Translations under genes and position numbers: made by a program
Notes under the pieces: model-generated
Seen by the model: the letters and a program-made list of their open reading frames with translations, nothing else
Databases searched by the model: none
What the model was told of the DNA's origin: nothing
Shown: in pieces, positions 1 to 11,989 of the stretch
How positions within the stretch are numbered: position 1 is the stretch's first letter
How the letters are laid out: every line of letters begins with the position of its first letter
Assembly: GCF_958298935.1 (NCBI RefSeq)
Contig: NC_084935.1
Span: 9,978,501 to 10,042,500 of the forward strand
DNA from: Phragmites australis
Taxonomy: Eukaryota > Streptophyta > Magnoliopsida > Poales > Poaceae
Direction of reading: 5' to 3'
DNA length: 64,000 nt

Positions 1-1679
1 AATTGTTAGGCCCCATGAGATGAAATAAATTGATGATTTGCCACTCAAAGACTTTTGGCGTCCCCAACAGACCCAGCTGAATTTATTTAAGTGCAACTAC
101 ACCCGCCCATCAAGGCGCATAGAACTAGAAATAAATAATTATTGATGTATCATTTTCATATGTATTGTCCCGATAAATTATATCCACCCTTGTTCTTAGT
201 ACGGCACAATGTGATTGTGATGGTACTAAAAATTGACATCGCCCACTAATTTTGTACTCTCTATGGGCATGTACAACTGTGTCAAAATTGACATAGTTCT
301 CCAATAGATATCGTTTTAGGGTATGTGGAATAAAAATTGTATTAACGGATTTGTTATGACAAAAATACTTTCACGTCATTATATTTCCAACAATGTTTAC
401 TAATAAATACTTATTAAAAAATAACATTCAAACATGTGTTCTGAAGACCATGTCAATGTACTAAACTGAAGTAGAAAAAAAAAGATAGTACATTATATTT
501 GTAACAACTATAGCATCATATATTAGGCGCACGTATTTTCTTTGACAGCAAACGTTATTATGATCAGGCCAAAGTATTTTTCAAGTAATTTGTGAGCATC
601 CGGTAATTAAGAAGTCAATACATTGTTTGTTTTTGGGACCAATTTGTTGATGATGCTTTACATTGTGTTAAGTTGTTATTGTGAAACCTATTAGGCTTGC
701 AGGTATCCAGAGGTAGAGGACCTCTGGAGGGTCCCACCCGCCTAGGCTGGAACCTAGACGCCCACCTTCTTCTTGATAAAAACTGGAGCTCCTCTCACTA
801 TTTTTTTTTTTAAGTTGGAATTCTATCTCCAAAAGATAACTCGAACAATGCATAACACTAGTGGGAATGTAACTAATAAGGATATCTCGACGAAAACATC
901 AAGATAAAAACAAAAAAAGTAAGTATCTGCACGCTAAATCCAAGTCACTGGAATGAAACCATGTCTACGTTGAGCTGGAGCAAGCGTTACTTGATCGTTG
1001 TTCGAGTTCTTCGATTCCTTTTGTTCGGTTCTCATATTTAGATAAAAGTACTGACGAGCGACCTGAGAGGCATCAAGTTCGAGTTCTCCGATTCCTTTTG
1101 TGAATGCAAATCTATCAACCGCTGATTCTAAACAAACGACGATACCTTGATCCCATGGTTTGCACACACGTCGCTCGTTAAATGTCTGATTATAAGGCAC
1201 CTAAAGATGTATGGATATAAGAACCACAATTCTTCGATTATCTATACTAATATAAAAAAAAATTGTGGACACCAAATAATCAAACTCTCCTACACAGGAA
1301 GAAAGGTAGTCGAAGCATGGTATCCACGCCCCACCTCCACCTAGGGGCTAGGGTAGTGACGACCCATGTGCAAAAAATTGCCCTGTAAGATCATCTCAAC
1401 CATGTTTCTTTTATTTTATTCTCTATCCTTTTTTCAGCTCATATTCTCTTTATTTTCTCTCTTATTTAACAACTTCCCCTAAAAAAAATTGTAAAGGAAA
1501 AAGAGAATCATATTTTAAAAGTAATAATTTTAAGAATCTCTTCGTGAAAGAAAACCGTTAAAGAACTGAGAAAAAAATACCTTTATAAAGAGAATCAGTT
1601 GAGCTTGATCTAACAAGCTGGTTTTTAGAGATGGTCGGTATGGGTAATACCCGCATCATCTTGAAGAACAGCATCGCCA
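1..1679. other. AT-rich intergenic DNA, no gene seen
   Basis: No ORF here has a recognisable domain, and no splice-compatible coding chain was found. The short ORFs are 61-88 codons, AT-rich and unlike any family I know. Positions 1440-1580 are A/T-rich low complexity. Confidence 0.5.
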
Positions 1680-1687
1680 TATGTGAC

Positions 1688-2829
1688 TAAGGTTCAGCTT
1701 ACCGATCGGAGCTCGGTAGTCAAAAAGTTGCGGTTACCACGGTAATCGGTCAAAATTTCAAAAAAAATTAGACTAAATTTATTTTGGAAAATTTGAAATT
1801 TGGGGGAAAAATCGCGATTTAGCCGCTTGTTAACCGGTCGAATTGGACGGGTTACCGAGCGGTTTTTGCGATTTATCAAACAGTTTTCTTGAATTTTTCG
1901 TATTGTCGGTAACCGCTCGGTTTTCTCGATTTATCGAGCGGTTTTCTCGATTTTCAGTAAAGTTCAACAAAAACCCAAAAATTATCTCAATCTTGTAAAA
2001 TCAATAACTAATTCATCTGAGCTTCAAATGAAGTGAAACAAATTTTGTTGGTTTTCTTGTAATATGATCTACATGTTAAAAGTATTTATACACGTAAAAA
2101 AGTTCAAAAATTTATGTGAGAAAATGTATTTTTTAAACCAAGTTGAATGCATAGTTTACTCTTTGCTAATCCAAAAATCATGAAACTAATTTTATTAGTC
2201 TTCTTATATGATCCTATGTCTTTTAAAAATACATGAACTCATGAATTAGTTATTGTAACATACAGAATTATGTAAATATGTTGCGACTAGATTAATTCAT
2301 AACTGACCCATCACACCTCAAAAATTAGTGAAACCACTTTTATTAGTTTATTTATATTATGATTTACGTAGGAAAAATAATAGTAGACATGAAAAAATTA
2401 ATTACAGTGTTGTTTCTTAACGTATTCACTTTATGCTTGTGAACTTTATAAAAATCATAGAGAAATTAATAAAACTCTAAATAAAGTGAAATCAGTTTTA
2501 AAGATCCTCTTAAGATACGTTCTACACAAGAAAAATATGTGTTTGTATGTTAAACTTTTACTTAACCTGAGTTAATAACTGAGCCGCACGCTTTAATTTT
2601 TTGCAAACTTCCTCCGTATAGAATAAGATGCAAATGACATTATTTTTGAAAACAAATTTCACAGAGGTCTTAGAATTGTGTCTAGTTTTTTTAAGAGTTT
2701 TTTGAATTTTTTATTTTTTCAAATTTTTTAAATTCAAATTCGATTACTATTCGATTTTTGAAACTGAGCCGGACCGAGATGGCTAGTTATTATGATTTTT
2801 GCTCGGTTACTGTCGGTTTTTTAACCCTG
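1688..2829. mobile_element. Probable non-autonomous hAT-like element
   Basis: The right end, read on the minus strand, begins CAGGGTTAAAAAACCGACAG. The left end begins TAAGGTTCAGCTTACCG, a related terminal inverted repeat differing mainly by substitutions. The flanking 8-mers are tatgtgac (1680-1687) and catgtgac (2830-2837), a 7 of 8 match, which suits the 8 bp duplication of hAT elements. Subterminal sequence at 1690-1960 repeats short motifs of the type accgagcggttt in both orientations. About 1.14 kb, no transposase-like ORF. The superfamily call is inference from duplication length and end sequence; both ends are decayed. Confidence 0.5.
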
Positions 2830-2837
2830 CATGTGAC

Positions 2838-3717
2838 CAGAGATCGCAAAAGATTTTTGGACCTTCAAGATCGAGTCGTCGCAAAAAGATTTGGGCCTTG
2901 GAGACCGAGCTGTCGTCGTTGAGAAAAGCATCCTTAGTGTATCAACCACCGTGACGACGTTAACACCATAAACTGAATACGACCTTGACAGTTCCACTTC
3001 CACCCAAGCACACAAACACTGGCATCAAAGCTCCATTTCGATCTCAGTAATGTCGCACGGATAGATAGCTCGGAATTCAGGTACAGGCAGAAAACCATGT
3101 CAACATTAAAAGAAAATGCAACATAGGGGTATTAATGTAGCACCATATTCAACATAAAGCATCTTGAATTCAAAACACAAAATACTGGACTCTACGTCAA
3201 ACCCCTCACTAAGAGGATGCAAACATATAAAACCTATATATAAATGATTAAACTACTAACTTAATTGTTTAATAGCAACAGCCTCACGAGCTTGAATTTT
3301 TTCCTGTATCCCTTTGGGCCGTCAGAGAACCACTTGTTCATCCATGTCTACCAGTGATGAAGGTGAAGAAGAGTACTGATAGTTCATGGACATCAGGCAA
3401 CAGTATCATAGTGCATGTGTAGAGGTTGCAGGCACTAAAAGGTACCATTAAATCTCGCTTATCAGCAGCAGGGCCCTGAAACAAGCTAAGGTGTGACGTT
3501 ACATCTTATTCTTTATAACTGTCAGCAAGGTAGCCAAAGGAAGTGCATTATTACTCTTAATCCTAGTACTGCATCAAGAGCTGGGTTTGGGTGAATTTCC
3601 CACATGTACCGAGTATGTCATACCGATAATAGGATAATTTTTGAACGGTAAATCTGTGCAAAATGAAGCAACGAGTTCCCTCTTGACAATGGTGTGCGGA
3701 GCTCCAATGTTGAAGAT
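2838..3717. other. Intergenic DNA and probable 3' UTR of the SR-like gene
   Basis: Nothing with a recognisable protein signature occurs between the hAT-like element and the stop codon of the SR-like gene. The part nearest that stop (roughly 3250-3717) is probably its 3' untranslated region on the minus strand. I could not fix a polyadenylation site. Confidence 0.35.
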
Positions 3718-6700
3718 TCACCATGTAGGCGCCTTTGACTTCTCCACAAGAATGATCCTTCCATTCCACTCTGTCTCGTCACAAGCACGAATTGCTGCAT
3801 CAGCATCCTCATCCTTCTCCAAGGATAAGAATCCAAAGCCTCGAGAATCTCCAGATCTATCAAGAATGTAAAAGGTGTTGAGTAACTTCATTCTAACGAA
3901 GTAGCGAATGAAGGTGTAAAAGAACAGCACAGCTCCCCCAAGTTATAACACATATTGGGAATTTGGCAAAGGTTAAAAAGTACTTCTCATGTATCATAGT
4001 TAAAATAATAATGTGTATCAATCTCATCGATGCAATAGAAGCTTTCTTATGGTTAATCAGTAAAAGGGTAAGCCAGGTCACCTCAAATGATTGACTGCTT
4101 CAAGTTTATAGTAGATTTGGCAGGATAAAATTTACCAATTATGCTCCTGCATGCTGAGTTGTAAGTATAATAATCATCAACGGAATACTTAAGCAGGAAT
4201 GGATATAACCAGCCAAATAATTTCAATTTTCTCTCCACACCTAAGTTGATCATTTCCACACTACTTTTCATTGTTTTCAATTCCATATAACAAGATTATT
4301 CTATCGCAATTTGCTCCAATGTAGACTTAAAGGTCCGATGTTTTGTATGATTTCACAAAAAAGAAGAAGAAGAAGAAGAAGAAACCATGGTTGTGTCTTA
4401 AGCTATACATTTAGTCAAGAGAAAAAAAAATTGCTCCCATCAAGCTTCAGGTTTTTAGATGTCAACCTGCCGAACATTAGGTATATGAGTATAGGAACAA
4501 CATAGATCTGCCTACCAAATGTACGAGCTTCTTATTCTAGACTTCTTTGAAAATATAGAACCAAAACTAGAAGAATGCGGTCTAAATAACACACTTTAAT
4601 TCCGCAACAGCTTCACAAATCACCCAAAAGAATTTATTCAATTTTGAAACAGTTTCAACTTCACAAATCACACAGTAGGCCTCCCCAATTCCCAGGTGTG
4701 AGCTATCCATTATTTTTTTTTTTAGCAAGGTGCAATTATCTAAACTTGCGAAAGAAAAGTTAATAAAATTACATATGAGTTTGAGTTGCACAGAAAAAGG
4801 AGCGTTTCATCTGATGATGACATTACACCATGAAGCAATAATATATTAATGTGCTAAAATCAGGAGTATTGCCATAAAGATTGCGGATAACATTAAACTG
4901 AGAAGCACAAATAACCCAATATGGAAGTAATTACCGTTTATCCCGAACAACACGCGCACTTGTAACACGTCCAAACTTAGAAAATTTCTTCTCCAAATCT
5001 TCCTCGGTGGTGGCATAGCTAAAACCTGCAACAAAGAGATTCCGTCCAGGCTTACCCAAACCAGTCTTCCTGTTGGCAGGCGGTGACCAATGTCTTCTTG
5101 GAGAATGATGGCGATGACTTGATGGGGATGATCTGCGCCTTGGTGAATGCCTTCTACAATATCAAAACAAGCAAAAGAATAAACTAGCAGTAAGACAACA
5201 TAATGAAGTGAATGCATGATAAGTACTTCTACAATCGAACTAAGAACGGCAGGGAAATTAACCTATTCAATGATGCATGGCCAGACAATATCTAATCATA
5301 AATATTGTTGGATCAAAAACATGAACATGGTGCAGTCATTTAAAGGAATTCATAATTTCAGAAGCCAGTAAGTTATTCATAGCAAGGAATCACCTTGGAG
5401 ATCGTCTGTGGTGATCCCTAGAGTGGGGAGACCTTGACCGGGATCTATCACGTTCCCTTCTATGTCTGGAGGCATCAGTTTTCCTTGAAGGTGACCTTGA
5501 TTTTGACCTATCCCTCCGCATTGGGGAGTCCCTCCTCCGTGGGGAGTCCCTCCTCCGTGGGGAGTCTCTCCTCCTTGGCGAGTCTCTCTTCCTCAGTGAA
5601 TCCCTCCTCCTCGGTGAGTCCCTCTTCCTAGGTGAATCTCTCCTCCTTGGTGAGTCCCTCCTCTTGCGTGAGGATCTTCGAGGGGATGACGATCTTCTTC
5701 GAGGGGGTGTAGATCTTCTTTGGGGAGAAGCAGATCTTCGTAGAGGTGACCCATCACCATGTCGAGACTCTCTTCGTCTTTTCCTTTCTACAGGAGATTT
5801 CTGTCGTGCATGCGGAGATTCCCTTGAAGAAGCTCTTTTGCGGTTGGTATCACGCTTTTCAGGAGACCGGGGCCGATGTCTTGCTGGTGGGCTTTCAGAA
5901 CGAGTTAAATCATAAACATCTTTGGCAGGACGTTCTGACTCCATCTTCTCAGAATGATGGGCATGCGGACTTTCAACTGGAGGTGATACCCTCCCATCTG
6001 GAGATGGCGTGTCCCTTTCCAGTCTTGCAAACCTTTCAGGAGATACCCTCCTGTCTGGAGATGGTGTGTCCCTTTCCAGTCTTGCAAACCTTTCAGGAGA
6101 ATCAAATCGATTGTCTGGAGTTGAACTTTCATTTCTTGTACCACGATTTTCTTGCTCTGCCTGTTCCCAAGAGGAAGGTGCAGCTGAAGCATTGAAGTTC
6201 TCCTTGTCCCAACCATCAATGGGGCTAGATTTCCTACCATTCATTCGATCATCCTCTGACCCATTCTTTTCATTGTGAGAAGTCTCGTGTAACTTTTCAA
6301 TGTCCTCATTTTCCATCTGAAGCACTGGAGAGTTTGGAATTTCGTTATCATCAGCACCACTAATGTTAAGTTGGCAATCTCTACTATTATTTTCATTTAA
6401 CAAAGAGTCACCATGATAGGCATCAGAATGTGCAGTTTCTGGTTGAAAGTTTGATTTCTCATTACCGCTGCTTTCAGGAAGCTCTGGAGGCAGCACTGCA
6501 TCAATCACTTCTGTGTTCTGATGTACATCACAATCCACAGAAGTGCCCTGTGATTCACTGTTACTACTGTGAACATTCTGTTTGGCTGCATCATTCTGAA
6601 TACCAGGTTCTATATTAAGAGGTTCTTGAGCTTGCTTCAGCGAAGATTGTGGACTAGTTGAAGCAGATTTCATAGTGTTGCACGTGATTTGATCGTTCAT

Positions 6701-7211
6701 GAATGGTAGAGAATCTGCAGACAAATATGGAATTGTATCGGCTGGATCAACTAAAAGTCCTTCATCCAGTGCTGAAGATCCATGTTGTGGAACTCCTCCC
6801 TGAGAATCCAAGTGGTCCAACAGGCTACCATCTTGTTCTGAAAATAGCGGCCCAGGATCTCCACAAGTTCCCTCCAGATTTCTCTCAGGGGATATGTATT
6901 CCATCTGAAAGACAAATTTGAAAAACATAAGCATACAACATAACTGGCTCAGTTATACAGCTGAATAACTCATTAAACCCTAAATTAGCAAGAAAAAAAA
7001 TAATAGATACAAAACTAACATAACCGGAAGCAGCAAAATTATGACCTTGATGTGCTATGTTCGGGATTGCCGTATAGCAACTAATATAACAAAGCCTACC
7101 TCCCTCTTTGCATTTCAACGTTTTGCTGTTATTTTGAAAATGATGCTGATTTTCTGTTGCAGCCAATTTGTGGAGATATAGCCAATCACTTACTGCCTCA
7201 GGAGGAGGCAT
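3718..7211 (-). CDS. SR-like RNA-binding protein: long acidic N-region, RS domain, C-terminal RRM
   Basis: Predicted four-exon CDS on the minus strand: 7211-7194, 6904-5394, 5153-4935 and 3856-3718. All introns are GT-AG, and the exons sum to 1887 nt, giving 628 residues and a TGA stop. The N-terminal half is acidic and Ser/Asn-rich. Residues about 340-535 are an RS domain with tandem RRRDSP-type repeats. A single RRM ends the protein, with RNP2 (LFVAGF, about 549-554) and RNP1 (RGFGFLSL, 588-595). The fold resembles the RRM of plant SR45a-type and Tra2-type splicing factors, but the domain order (RS before a terminal RRM) and the long N-region differ from compact SR proteins. Likely role: nuclear pre-mRNA splicing, inferred from family. 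The 18 nt first coding exon is the least certain part; ATG at 6904 (MEYISPERN) is the alternative start. A noncoding leader exon lies upstream. Confidence 0.85.
5515..5665 (-). repeat. Tandem 18 bp repeats encoding RRRDSP units of the RS domain
   Basis: On the plus strand the motif gggagtc/gtgagtc followed by cctcctcc recurs about every 18 bp. On the minus strand this gives successive SPRRRD or SPRKRD hexapeptides. It is a coding microsatellite-like array forming the core of the RS domain, so copy number probably varies between alleles. Confidence 0.75.
5985..6098 (-). repeat. 57 bp in-frame tandem duplication inside the SR-like gene
   Basis: Two adjacent copies of a 57 bp unit encode the 19-residue peptide SPERFARLERDTPSPDRRV and a copy with one residue changed (DGRV). 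The period is a multiple of three, so the frame is kept. It lies just N-terminal of the main RS domain and adds SP phosphorylation-type sites. Confidence 0.8.
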
Positions 7212-8251
7212 TTTTTTCTAGCTTCAAATTACCCAGGTTTGCATTATGCTTCAAGAAAGAGCATACCTTAATTAAACTACAGAGGACAGTAGCCAAAGAG
7301 TAAAGACACTACGGATTAATTATGAAGTGGAAAAAGGAAAAGGCAATATTGTGTGTTGTGTTGATTTCTCAAAGCCAAACAACAAACCTAACCAGGACAC
7401 TCAAGAGGCTTGTTAGGTTTGTGCCCAAACCGACCTTGCCACAATTCAGCTAGCCCCAAGAATATGGCACCCATCTGGATCTTTACCATGTTTTGGCAAG
7501 CCAAAATTTGACAGGGTAAGTTTGGACCTAACAAGCCATTTACTGCTCTTTGCGGCGATCCCACACAAAATTCTACATATTAAAGAGTTCAGCTTCATAC
7601 TGAAAAAAACTAACAAGTTCCACGATGGTCAAGGTATGACTATGGTTCCATACTTTCATGGTTATAAGACTCTAGTTCCACTTCTAGGCCTTCAAGTTAT
7701 TCGTAACAGAAGCAATGTGACAAGTTACAGAGAAAACAACAATTTGGACACTTCAAAGAAACACCCAGTTACTGGTCAACAACAGATGATTTATGGTGAA
7801 CCTCAGCTTTTATTTGAGAAAATCTTAAATTCATTGTAACAATTACAGCACATTAATACCGTTCCCACGCTTAGACATGAGAATGACTAGGACCCAGCAC
7901 CCTAGCATCCTCCCTAAGATAGAATCCCAAGTGAAAATTAACGGCGCCGAGTGCCAGAGATTTCAATGAGAAGAACTGGATAACCTCCAATCGGTAAATT
8001 CTGACGTGATCCCTCACCCAGATCCCCACTCCCCGTTCGCCACACATCAACCAAGCGCAACAATGCGACAATTTACCACGCCTACAACTACCCAAAAAAA
8101 CTAATCACAGTATATAATCCGGGTACCAGCCAATCCAGCACGAAAACAGCACAGGCCGGATCGAAACCGCTACCGCATCTAGCCCCCTCCCCCCCTTTCC
8201 GGATCCCAATTCCAAGCGAGCGAGCCCGATCGGAAAGAGCGGAGCCCTCAC

Positions 8252-8490
8252 CTCGGACGGCCACGGCGGGAGCCACCTCCTCCGGCCGAGATCCTTCGCC
8301 TCCTCCGGTCCCTCTCGCCCCCGCGAGGTTTTCTTCCCCCCTCTCCTCTTCCTTGCGAGCGACAGAGAGAGAGAGAGAGAGAGAGACGGGCTGAGATTTT
8401 TGGAAGGCCGTACAAAACGGAGGGATCGGGATAGTTTGGAGATGCCGCTGCGGTGAGGGCGTGCGGCGTGAGTGATATATATGGGCACGG
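8252..8490 (-). promoter_or_regulatory. Core promoter and noncoding first exon of the SR-like gene
   Basis: Read on the minus strand, a TATATAT box sits at 8482-8476, about 30 bp upstream of an estimated start near 8450. The GC-rich leader ends at a CGAG|GTGAGG donor at 8252. The likely acceptor is ctag just upstream of the ATG at 7211, so the leader intron is about 1 kb (8251-7218). A leader intron is common in plant SR-type genes. Transcription start and acceptor are predicted only. Confidence 0.55.
8362..8386. repeat. GA/CT microsatellite in the leader of the SR-like gene
   Basis: An uninterrupted run of about 11-12 GA dinucleotides, which is CT in the sense of the SR-like transcript. CT-rich tracts near transcription starts are common in plant promoters. 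No specific function can be claimed. Confidence 0.8.
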
Positions 8491-8577
8491 TGGGTCCGCT
8501 CACCCCCTTCTTCGCGGGCTCCACCGACAGCGTGGCGCGATTAGTTGCGGCGTGGGTGACCTACCCGCACGGTGACT

Positions 8578-8586
8578 GTAACGGTG
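8578..8586. repeat. Target-site duplication of MULE-1, left copy
   Basis: gtaacggtg, directly outside the left terminal repeat. It differs at one position from the right copy at 14674-14682. Confidence 0.85.
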
Positions 8587-8980
8587 GAGTTTTTTATTTT
8601 TATATTTTTATTAAAAAATTAAATAAATAGATTTTCTGGAGAAATTGTAGAACTAGGCGCTGCAGCCCTCTCAGGGGACTTAACCACCCTAGAGCCTTTT
8701 TTTCCTCTAAAAATGTAATTTTTGTGTAATTCAAGAATAAAAAGGAAGGGCTTTAAGGAAATTTAGAATTTAAATTTGGAGTAGGTTATGTAATAGTCGG
8801 AGAACAAAAATAGTATTAAACATAGGGTGAAAATATTATAATATATTGTAACCGCGACCACACGATGAGGAAATAAAGGTGGCATGTACAGTTCGCATTA
8901 AGACCTACTTATTAGTGCGCCGATCCTAATCATAACATGCCTTAGGGAGGAAAAGTATGTTGGGTTACATTAGATATTCT

Positions 8981-9577
8981 CTACCGAGTGCATCTAGGAT
9001 ACTTTCCCTTTTGGAGGGTATCGGGACCTGCCGCCTTAGCACGACGGGCTCTCTCCCGCTTCCTTTCCTTCTCAGCCTCCCGAGCCTGAGCCACGGTATG
9101 GTCGTGCGCCGTCTTCCTCATGCGCTCTTCTTCCTCCCGCTTGAGGCGAAGTTCCTCTTGATGTTGCTCGTACTCCCGATGTGCATACGCTTCCCTTCTC
9201 CACCGCATGTTCATGTCGACCCACTGCTTCTGTGCGTCATTTTGCTCATTGTCGAGCCATTAAATAAAATCACAGAGCGGTGGAGGGGACTGAACAAATG
9301 GAACAAGATGAGCGGTTAGTAAAAGAGAGTGCGAAATCGGAAGAGATGAGGCTGATATCTGTTGTCGTACCGGTCGATAACCAGTTGTTGCATGTTGAGG
9401 CTTGTCATACTCGTAGTTGGCACATATGAAGAAGTGCAGCTCATAGGTGTATGAGATGTCCTGCGACTCGCGGGGCTTACAAAGGTCACCACAGAAGCAC
9501 ATTGGTGGTTCGAGACCTTCAGGTATGATAGTCCCCCAATGTTTCTTTGGTGGGCTTAATGGAGCTGAGGAAGACAT
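8981..9577 (-). pseudogene. MULE-1 accessory gene: Cys-rich zinc-binding N-terminus plus charged coiled coil
   Basis: Two exons on the minus strand, 9577-9371 and 9289-8981, joined by a GT-AG intron that keeps frame (TGYRP then SPPPLCDFI). Exon 1 has a Cys pattern (MCFCGDLCK, then FFICANYEYD) that resembles GRF-type zinc-binding domains. Exon 2 is a Glu/Arg/Lys-rich helix (MNMRWRREAY onward), probably a coiled coil. A TAA stop lies in frame directly after PPPLCDFI, so this copy is dead. I recognise this Cys-rich plus coiled-coil layout from many anonymous grass proteins associated with MULEs. The function is unknown. A diverged copy is in MULE-2. Confidence 0.65.
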
Positions 9578-10040
9578 TGCACTTGAGAGATATGAGAAAT
9601 GAGTGATGCATCAACGTAAAGAGGTTTGGCTATTTATAGTTGTGGGAGGCAAGAGCATTGGATTCGCTCTTGAAGAAAGAAGTGAGTGCAGGGGCGTAGC
9701 TGGTGGCAGGAGTATCGGATTCCATCTTGAAGAATGGGAAAGTTGTATCATTGATCATGGTCAAAGATTCCACATTTATTGGCACCCGTGTTGTCATTTA
9801 TTGTTTGGAAAAAGCTGGGTAGTGTTGTCACTTCTTGTTTAAAGCCTGCGCAATGAAGCATGTGTTGTCAAGTCATGGTTAAAGTTCAGTAGTGTGGTCA
9901 CTTCTTCATTAAACGTGTCTGAATACAAAATGCAATTACGACATGCTAAGTCGACCATACAAAGTAAATGTGTCTGAATACATAGGAGTACATCACGAAG
10001 CGAATATGTATATGTAAGTTACATAAAATGTAAAATTCTA

Positions 10041-11950
10041 CTGCTGCCTCCCTCGTTGCCATCGCCCGTGCACCCCATCGTGGTCTTGATGCCGCTGGTT
10101 AACCCTCACGTGACCCCTAGAGTAGGTGAAGGGGTCGGGTGGACCGACGTGTCTGGTAGGCCTAGTAGGGAGCACTGGTGTCGAGGCCTCGTCCTGCGTG
10201 GGTTGTGTCCGAAGGGGAGCACTGGGTACTTGGGACCGCTGGAGGACGTCGTAGTCAGGTGTGCCCCCGAAGAAGTCACGAACGAGGTCGTATGCGGCGT
10301 CCGGGCCAGTCTCATCCTCCTGACTAGGGTAGGAGGATTATGAAGGCTCCGCTGGCGTCCATGTGTACTGGCTGGAGGGGCCTATGAACAAATAATTACG
10401 TTAGATACGAACAATGTGGTATTAGAAGTAGTAGTAAAAATTGTATAATTGTACCTGCGTGGTATGACGGTGCAGCAGAAGAAGGTCAGGCTGTCGTGCC
10501 GTAGTATGGCTCGAACATTGCGGGTGGGGTCGGGCGTGGGGCTGCCGAAGACGGACCGGCCTCATCACTAAAGTAACCTGAGCACAATATTAACTTAATT
10601 TGCTGAAAGTATTAAAAACTAGGATGAAAGGTGCCGCCAGTACCTGAGGGTGCACGCACAAGGCTTGATCTACGAGGCTGCATCGAGACTTGTGTAGGTG
10701 GACCTAATGAAAGTTTAATAATCAATGCAGTAGTAAGTAAAGGATATTGTTCAATATTATTCAAAAGTAAAATTCGTACCAAGTTGCTCCGAGCCTCCAT
10801 GACGCGGTAAAAGGGGTCGTGTGGGTGCCGACACGGATAAACGACGATGCACGTCTAACCACCAAGATGACTCGGCGTGGACACCACTGGACTTTGGAGG
10901 CGCCCCTTCTACATCTGTGGTAGATCGGCAGGAGGTTAGCTTTAAGGCATGCGCTGTCTTGTCGAAAACCCGCTTGATGAAGCTCGCAACATCCGACGCA
11001 CTGAGGTGCTACCCTTGCCGGAGGCGGTCCATGGCACCAGCTGCATCCCTATGTACATCATAAATATTTGCCTGCGGATACGAACAGAAGTAAACAATTA
11101 CAGTATACGGTTTTGTTCATTGAGTATAGACTACTGACTTCAAAAAATAACTTACCGCTAATGCAGCGTCCTCGTCCCAATGCACCGAGTATGCCTCCGT
11201 TGTCGACGCGATGTGGGGCCGGACACCCTCTGGGGTGTAGGTGACACGTGTGTGTGTGTGTGCGTGGAACGTACCATCGTAGGTATTCGTTGAAGTTTCG
11301 CTCGGTGTGGGGACGAGCCTCCTCCACGACATCCTGTAGCGCTTGGGCCCATGTTGCCACCTAAGGGGCCAAGCGCTCTGCCCAGAGGTTGCCAGCTGGC
11401 TGGCCTTTCCGTATGTACCTGCATTTGAACCACGGTAAATGTAAGTCATAGTAAAACGAGAGTTACGAAAACTGTAATTTTGCATATGTACCTGTGGACT
11501 TGCACGGGAATGGTACGGATGTGGACGAGAGGGAATGCCTGGTGACGGCCAAACTGCCGCATGACGCGGTGTGGTGAGTACTCTTTGACGTAGATGTTGA
11601 AGACAAGCGGCACCTTCGTGAGCCAGTACTCCTCGTCATGGGTACACAACGATGACAAACCCAATCCTGCACACCCTTGCACGGCCAAGATGTTGTATGG
11701 CTCTCATACCACGTCGTCCGGACGTAGCCTGTCGAATTGGGTACAAAAATGCTCGTAAGCGCTGCGAGGCTGCTCATGCGTCCAGTGTGGCTGCGTGACA
11801 AACATCGTTACAAATCGTTAGAGGGAAAAAGAACACGAAGCAAAGTGTTAATATAAAATACGTACCCGACGATGGCACCACATTGAGGCCATAGTAGGCG
11901 CGTCCTCGTCCGGCTCGTCGTACCATCATCTGGGTACGGGGAGCGGTCCA
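10041..11950 (-). pseudogene. Plant mobile domain (PMD, MAIN-like) gene carried by MULE-1
   Basis: The minus strand encodes fragments in order. Near 11930-11870 are RPVVDRSPYPDDGT and, one frame over, PTMASMWCHRR. Near 11690-11500 are EEYWLTKVPLVFNIYVKEY and SPHRVMRQFGRHQAFP. Near 11420-11280 are WAQALQDVVEEARPHTERN and NEYLRWY. A tail at 10380-10041 has DAAYDLVRDFFGG and SRGHVRVNQRHQ. W-x-K-x-P-L plus RVMRQFG is the hallmark of the aminotransferase-like plant mobile domain found in MULEs and in host MAIN-like proteins. At least one frameshift and several stops (for example TAG before VATWAQAL) disable it. Exon limits are approximate. Confidence 0.7.
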
Positions 11951-11989
11951 CCACCGGCCTCCCTATGGCGAAATACTCGTATGACCTCA

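Noticed and set aside
4311..4505. ORF containing an (aga)n run, and other ORFs at 3893-4290
   Set aside because: Lie inside the last intron of the SR-like gene and have no domain.
5434..6278. Plus-strand ORFs rich in Ser/Leu/Pro
   Set aside because: Antisense shadows of the RS-domain coding exon.
10056..11138. Plus-strand ORFs in MULE-1
   Set aside because: Opposite frame of the PMD pseudogene; no domain.
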